From Nematostella vectensis (Eukaryota > Cnidaria > Anthozoa > Actiniaria > Edwardsiidae): a stretch of DNA of 64,000 bases. The notes beneath the pieces were generated by a model. It ran no database searches, was not told where the DNA came from, and saw only the letters and a list, made by a program, of their open reading frames with translations. Made by a program: the position numbers and the translations under genes. The DNA lies in assembly GCF_932526225.1 (NCBI RefSeq), contig NC_064042.1, positions 3,145,001 through 3,209,000 of the forward strand. Reading direction: 5' to 3'. The first letter of the stretch is position 1, and every line of letters begins with the position of its first letter. Of the stretch, positions 58,601 through 64,000 are shown piece after piece.

Positions 58601-60560
58601 GACAACTTATAAAAGATGAACTACAGAACATTCTCAAAACAGACGTTTGCGTCAAGAACCGAAAGATGTGCGTCCAAGGGCCTAAGGGAGACAGGGGCCG
58701 AAGAGGCCCTAGAGGGAAGGGAGTGATCCCATGGAAAAGAGGAACAAAATGTCACACAGGGTACGGAGGACCTGTCGGCAAACATGACCCGCCAGGGCTT
58801 TAAAGGGCAGTTGGTCAAAAGGGTGATAGGGGTTAAAGGAGAACCAGGCCCCCATCTCACAGAACCTAAGAGGACCCCCAAAGGTTCTAAGAGTGAATGT
58901 GAGTGGTAAGGCGTGGCTACCATGTGTTGCTATTGGTAACCTTCATCCTGTGGTCACGTGGCAGCGAAGGGTTTTCTTTTACCAAGACGAGGCAAAGCTG
59001 AAATAAGTGGCATCACTATCAGCCACGTGACGACGGGTGATCAGGGGGAGTATGGATGCGAGTCAAATAGTATTGTGGGGGTGGTGGTAGCATGGGCGAA
59101 GCTCATCGTATAGTCACGTGACGTGATCATGGGTGGGGTATGCAAAGTTGTCATTCTATTTCCATTCAAGTTCCCCTTCTTCCTACCGTCCTACCCTTCC
59201 CATGAAATCCAGAAAATATATTGATTTTCTCCAGCCTTCCCCCCTCGCTTTTAGCACAAACCACCAAGTTCTATCATAGCAGAGCAAGGGACCAATATAA
59301 CGCTGGAATGCAGGGCCTCTGCTAAACCAGCCCCTGTCATATCATGGACCTCCAGCAGAGGCCCTCTGCAATCAATGACTTTGGGTGAGACGGTATACTT
59401 GCCATAAATATCGGGAAAGACGAAAGGGGTGACTACCGGTGCAGGGCAAGTAACCTCCTAGGAGCGGGTTACAACGAGGGCTGTTATCATCGTTTGGGAC
59501 AGACTTTCATTTACTATAAGCATTCCTAAACAGAAGACATTTGGTTATTTAGAAATGATTAAACTTGACTGCCAGGCCAAAGGAAGCATTTGCACATCAT
59601 GGCAAAGAGAGAACGATGCAATGCCCAAAAATGCGCGCACACTACAAAATGGAACACTACTGATACTCAATGCGTCACATAGAGAGAGTGGGACATACAC
59701 TTGCATAGCCAGAAACGTAAAGCTTAAAATAAAAGCGTCGATTCAGGTACACGTGTTGAGTCATCCGTGTCACAACTTGAAGACCAATAAACCTGCCACA
59801 CCCTCGGAGCATTACGTCATCGACCCAGACGGGGCTTGCAGTCTGTCAAATTTCAGAGTTTACTGTGATATGATTGAAAGGGGAGGTGGGAGGTGTGGGG
59901 GTGACGGTTGCCAGTCATGACAGCGTGGCGAATTGATATGAGGCTCGAGGATCATACCGAAGGGTGGTTCGCTTTAATGGAGCGACAATATCAAGTGCCA
60001 ATGTTGTAGCACTCTTCTCACCTCCATCGATTGGCCGGTGTCTAACGGCCATGCTGTTTGGTGGGTGCCACGTGTAGTGACATGTAGTCTAATGGGGTGG
60101 GGCCATTCCTGGAAGTGGTAAATGCCTGTGGTTGACGAACACGTGCAAAGATGCGCAAGTATGCAACCGCAGCAACAAAAACAAAGGTTCGACAATAACT
60201 AGAGACAGCGGTCTGCTGACAGACAAGTCAACCTTACCGGTACAAGAGTTAAGGCTGACAGACAAGTCAACCTTACCGGTACAAGAGTTAAGGCTGACAG
60301 ACAAGTCAACCTTACCGGTACAAGAGTTAAGGCTGACAGACAAGTCGACCTTACCGGTACAAGAGTTAAGGCTGGGTGAGACAGGGGATGGTAGTGAACA
60401 AGTTCAAATGCTATGTAATGGCTTGATACAAACACTCAAGTGTCAGACTTGTACCCAATTGCGCATGCGCGAAGGACGCTGTCTGATTAATTCAGCAGTT
60501 CTCCACACTCTTTCGGTATCATGTATCCCCTGTTCGTGGTTATTTCATTGCTTCTGATTG
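58600..60560 (+). pseudogene. Decayed collagen / Ig / fibrinogen-related (CNTNAP- or USOMP5-like) extracellular protein gene
   Basis: Ordered fragments of one extracellular protein lie in different frames. First, collagen-like GPKGDRGRRGPRGK (58678-58720), then a stop and a second Gly-X-Y piece KGEPGPP (about 58838). An Ig-domain half follows: ITLECRASAKPAPVISW (about 59299). Then comes an Ig C2 domain with DCQAKG, TLLILNASHRESGTYTCIA (59555-59760). Last is a cysteine-flanked fibrinogen-related module: HYVIDPDGA, FRVYCDMIERGG, then GSYRRVVRFNGATISSANVV in another frame, and TNTCKDAQVCN and DSGLLTDKSTLPVQELRLGE. An 8-bp duplication after FRVYCDMIERGG (about 59880-59896) breaks the frame, as do stops between modules. 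I call it a pseudogene; some breaks could be unrecognised introns, and the exact family is inference. Confidence 0.7.
60216..60371 (+). repeat. 39-bp in-frame tandem repeat in the pseudogene
   Basis: Four copies starting at 60216, 60255, 60294 and 60333. Each encodes LTDKSTLPVQELR, a conserved strand-turn motif of the fibrinogen-related module that occurs once in intact relatives as I know them. Copies differ by about one base, so the expansion is recent. Confidence 0.93.
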
Positions 60561-62303
60561 AGTTTCAAGCAACAAGCGTAGGCGGCGTTCATTTAGGGGT
60601 AACTGCCTAGTCCCCTAACCGTTCTCAAAGGTCATCGGTCATGCTGACAAATAAGAAACAGCGAAGGCTCTGAGAACGAGAATGGACTGATGTTCTTATC
60701 GAGCTCCCTGTGGTGGAAGTGCTTCCCAGATCCCGCGCTAGCACAGGAAACCCGGTAAGAACGCCAGGAAGCAGACTAGGGCCAATAACATTATTCTCAC
60801 GACGACCCTACACCACGTGATCAAATCTCTTATTTGCAATGGGTTATCGTAGGCCACTGCATATTTGCACACACAGGAGACTACGCCCATCATCGCCCTT
60901 GTCCAAGGTTCCTCTCGACCCCCCCCCCCCCCCCGCACACACACACACACCTTCTTCGTGCTAACCACATAGGTTTAGGGAGTCGATAAAAAATCGATTA
61001 TATCAGCTTTATTAGGACTTCAAACACTAGAAATAAAAAAAAGTATACATTGCTTGAACTATTTTACAGTACAAAATATGTGCATGGTAATGAAAAGAAA
61101 CTATCGAGGAGCTTCGGTACACGTGAAAAGCCTGTCTAACAAGCGTTTCTGAGCGAAAATTTTTTTACTCCCATCACGCTCATCCCAGAAACGTTTGCTA
61201 TCGCTATGCAGGCATGAGAAGAATTTCAACCATAACAAAGTTCAGAAATTTTTAAGGGTACACAGCCTCAAAATATTTTTTTAATTTTTTTTAACTATTT
61301 GCAATTTGAAGGTCCTCGACGGTTATGAGACGTGAATATTCGTGGCAAAAACAAACAAACAAATCTTGTTGATTTTTTGTTGTTGTCAATGCCATAACTT
61401 TTTCTTAATATTTTCAGCATTTTTTTTTTCTAAATGAAAAAAAGAAACTCGTTCTTTTCGTTGGCTGGGAACCATGTTTTAATACATCATCCAACCGATT
61501 CCACGATTACCTTTTTGAAAATAAAATATTCTTAAAACTGCAACTGGCAAATAACGCTTTTGTCCGTCTTTGAACTTTTGCATTTTAAGAGACTGGGAGT
61601 CTCAGATGTAGACGTCGTCATTTTTATGTTTCGTTCCAAATGCAAATGAATGCAAAAAAGACAAGATAATTGAATTTTTTTTTTGGACGGTATATGAAAA
61701 GAACGGCGTCTAGTCTAGGCCTTAAAATACCGACATCGAAGTTTGTTGACTTGCAATTCGTGCGTTGATTGGATAAAACGCGATACCCTATCACAAGTGT
61801 ACAAAATGAGTTCCTTGTTTGGTGAGGACAAAATCGTTTACCAAAAAAATCAGCAGATATAAGCTTCTATAAAATTATATTACATCGAGTGAATAAGCTT
61901 ATATTATTAGATACTACCCTAACTTGTATTCCAGCGTGTATCTAGCGTGAAAAGTCGTCTAGACGAAGTTCAAGCCTGCATTATTTCTTATGAAAATACT
62001 TTCCTTGCTCTATGAACGGACGATTTGTTAGCATTATGAGCTAATGATATTTTTGGCAACCGTAGAAACACATCAATTTTGCTACTGAACCTTTTTGACA
62101 AGGGTTTCTAGAATTTTTCTATCTTTATCTCTAGTGTGTCATAACCTTAATGACTGCCATCTCAGTGCTGCTTGACTAATTCAAGATGGCTGCCAGGAAT
62201 GTAAACTCGTTCCCGTGAGCTCATTCACTGATACATTAATGGAGCTGGTGCTTTAGCGTATATCAACAGCAGATCGTAATATCTTACAGGGTTGCAAGAA
62301 GAC
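60561..62303. other. Intergenic stretch left of the receptor gene
   Basis: No recognised gene. Contains poly-C and CA tracts near 60921-60952 and AT-rich DNA to 62300. It should include the 3' UTR of the minus-strand receptor. Confidence 0.5.
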
Positions 62304-63686
62304 TTAAATCCACATTCCATCGTTAACTGACTTGTCCCATTCCACTTCGCTGTCGTCCTTGTTGGGTTTTGCGTGACCGACCTCTGCATAAGCTGTAGGT
62401 TCGTACTGTGGTGGCGGGTAGTGCTCTTCCCCGTTCGGGTAGCGGTTCTGGAAATTCAGTTCAGCATAATCCAACTCTTTAGGTGTCTGAGCACAAATTG
62501 TATCGTAAAATAAAATAAAATAAAATATAAGTCCCTTCAAGGTGACCGGAATAGGCGCAAATGTCTTTAGCTATAGGATAGAAGCTAGATTTTCTTTAAT
62601 GACAAGCTTTTACACGAGCAAAAGGAGTCTTTGCAAGCAAAATAATTATCTGTAGGGTTTATTATTTTAAATTCAAATTCCTATGAAGACAAAGCCATAT
62701 ATTTTAACGTAACTAATGGACGAATACTTTATGACAAACAGTTGAAAAGCAATGTATTTCACCATTCCTTTTAGAAAGCAAAGGGTGCGAAATTTAACAG
62801 ATTCTGGTCAGCTTGGGGTTAACAAATATAAGTACCTGTGAATTAGCATCGTCGTAAGGGTAGTCATCTAGCTTGGTGAGGGGTTGGCTCGCAGGCGGGG
62901 GTGGTTTGTACTGTTTCCCATCTTGCTGATATTTGTCACCTTTACGTGTGTCTAAATATACACCCAAAACATACAGAAAACAACATTTCTTATCAACTCC
63001 AATACATTTCATTAAACAACTCCTTATAAGACCATTCACTACAGGGGTTTTATTATGCCCCGGCGGCCGGCGGAAGCGCAAGCTTTTTTTTAAAGTCGAC
63101 TTAAGACTTAAGATAAAATATCTTCCACCTCCTACTTATCAATCTCCACCGCCTACTCTGAAAGTTAATGAAAGCCCTGTACTATTTTGGAAAAAGGAAG
63201 AATCGTTCCCAATAAATATTTTTGAAAAAGAGGATGAATTGTTCCTCCCCTCTTCTGAATTCACATCAAAATATTTTCCCTATCTTTACCTCCTACTTCA
63301 TTAGAAGCAAATTAAGGAGGGTATGGATATTTTCTGGAACTACTTATTGAAATAAATAATAATAATAATTTGAAGCTCTTTGAAGCTCAAAATAACTATC
63401 ATCTGTCTATAATTATATAAAGTAATTCAATATAGACTTTACCCATCAATTTCTCTATAATATCAAAATATCTGTGGATAAATTCTGTTTCTCATACCTC
63501 CTCTTTTTTTCCTCTGCACAAAGCAGACTATAAGAATGATGACGGCAATTACCACAACTGCCGCAATTACTCCAATAATAGCATACAGTGCAGTGTCTGA
63601 GATTCCACCTGTATCTGGCGGAGGGACAGGCTTGGTTGTTGTCTCAGAGGACGGGCTTGGTGTTGGTGAGGTTGAGGGTGATGGTG
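62304..63686 (-). CDS. 3' end of a single-pass receptor with ITIM-like and ITSM-like tail motifs (partial)
   Basis: Three terminal exons: 63686-63498, 62951-62836, 62486-62304 (stop TAA), with GT-AG junctions in compatible phases. The first encodes a Pro/Ser/Thr-rich stalk (PSPSTSPTPSPSSETTTKP), then a transmembrane segment (ALYAIIGVIAAVVVIAVIIL onward to VCFV) and the stop-transfer QRKKRG. The cytoplasmic tail is about 100 residues and contains several tyrosines, including LDYAEL (about 62474-62457; fits the ITIM pattern [SIVL]xYxx[ILV]) and TAYAEV (about 62396-62379; fits the ITSM pattern TxYxx[VI]). In vertebrate receptors such motifs recruit SH2 proteins (SHP-1/2, SAP). The ectodomain lies beyond the right edge; Ig-type is likely by analogy with cnidarian adhesion and allorecognition receptors but not seen. 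Confidence 0.72.
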
Positions 63687-63864
63687 CTATTCAAGAAAAT
63701 GGTCCAAAAATGAAGTAATGATAACAACAAGCAACAGTATGCTAGATAAAGTAAGCAAGGAAGCTAGCCAGCAAATTATGAGTAGGACAACTAAATATGA
63801 ATCTTATTGTCTGTTGTGCTAGTAACAAAGTTTCTAGATTCAAAATACAGAGTACGGCAAACTA

Positions 63865-64000
63865 CAGCAAATCTTTCCATCTGTTGTGCTGACAAAGGTA
63901 CTATAACAAATCTTTCCATCTGTTGTGCTGACAAAGGTACTATAACAAATCTTTCCATCTGTTGTGCTGACAAAGGTACTATAACAAATCTTACCATCTG
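63865..64000. repeat. 39-bp tandem repeat running off the right edge
   Basis: At least three and a half copies of ATCTTTCCATCTGTTGTGCT plus GACAAAGGTACTATAACAA, starting near 63871, 63910, 63949 and 63988. It is in an intron of the receptor gene and continues past the window. Confidence 0.9.

Noticed and set aside
60461..60470. Perfect NRF1 palindrome GCGCATGCGC
   Set aside because: It lies inside the decayed gene with no associated start; recorded as a coincidence unless transcription data show otherwise.

Overview
The window looks like nuclear DNA of an anthozoan cnidarian, probably a sea anemone of the Nematostella type. The genes are intron-rich with GT-AG junctions, the set is animal (EMSY, AP-1 sigma, DNAJC21, CFAP97D1, AIFM2/FSP1, an FKRP-like LicD protein), intergenic DNA is AT-rich, and small inverted-repeat transposons and minisatellites are abundant. 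The species assignment is inference. I rebuilt gene models by hand from splice sites, reading frames and protein-family resemblance; in each complete multi-exon model the exon lengths sum to a multiple of three.

Layout. 1-4.5 kb: an intronless FKRP/LicD-like Golgi enzyme whose two ends are embedded in CACGTG-bearing minisatellites. 4.5-12.4 kb (-): a nine-exon PLP enzyme of the D-cysteine desulfhydrase/ACC deaminase family, with a 2.7-kb intron largely made of three minisatellites. 13-21.3 kb (-): an eleven-exon gene for a predicted 2,077-residue protein with an N-terminal membrane region, four tandemly duplicated ~273-residue exons of unknown fold, a basic region and a C-terminal domain resembling the herpesvirus-tegument-type (C76) cysteine proteases. 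I consider this the most novel gene here. 23.8-28.5 kb (-): AIFM2/FSP1, a CoQ oxidoreductase with an N-myristoylation signal. 31.8-41.3 kb (+): an EMSY homologue (ENT domain) that also ends in a complete bromodomain. 44.6-46.9 kb (-): CFAP97D1-like ciliary protein, head to head with intronless DNAJC21 (47.3-49.0 kb, +); the shared promoter holds an RFX X-box-like site. 52.4-55.7 kb (-): AP-1 complex sigma subunit with three tandem 45-bp alternative last exons. 56.1-58.6 kb: a ~36-bp satellite. 58.6-60.6 kb: a decayed collagen/Ig/fibrinogen-related extracellular protein gene. 62.3-63.7 kb (-): the 3' end of a single-pass receptor with ITIM-like and ITSM-like tyrosine motifs, running off the right edge.

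The genes do not form one pathway. Recurrent local themes are head-to-head promoters (AIFM2/EMSY, CFAP97D1/DNAJC21), tandem duplication of exons or of splice-site sequence (2,077-residue gene, AP1S, EMSY intron 8), and non-autonomous inverted-repeat elements in introns, several with recognisable target-site duplications.
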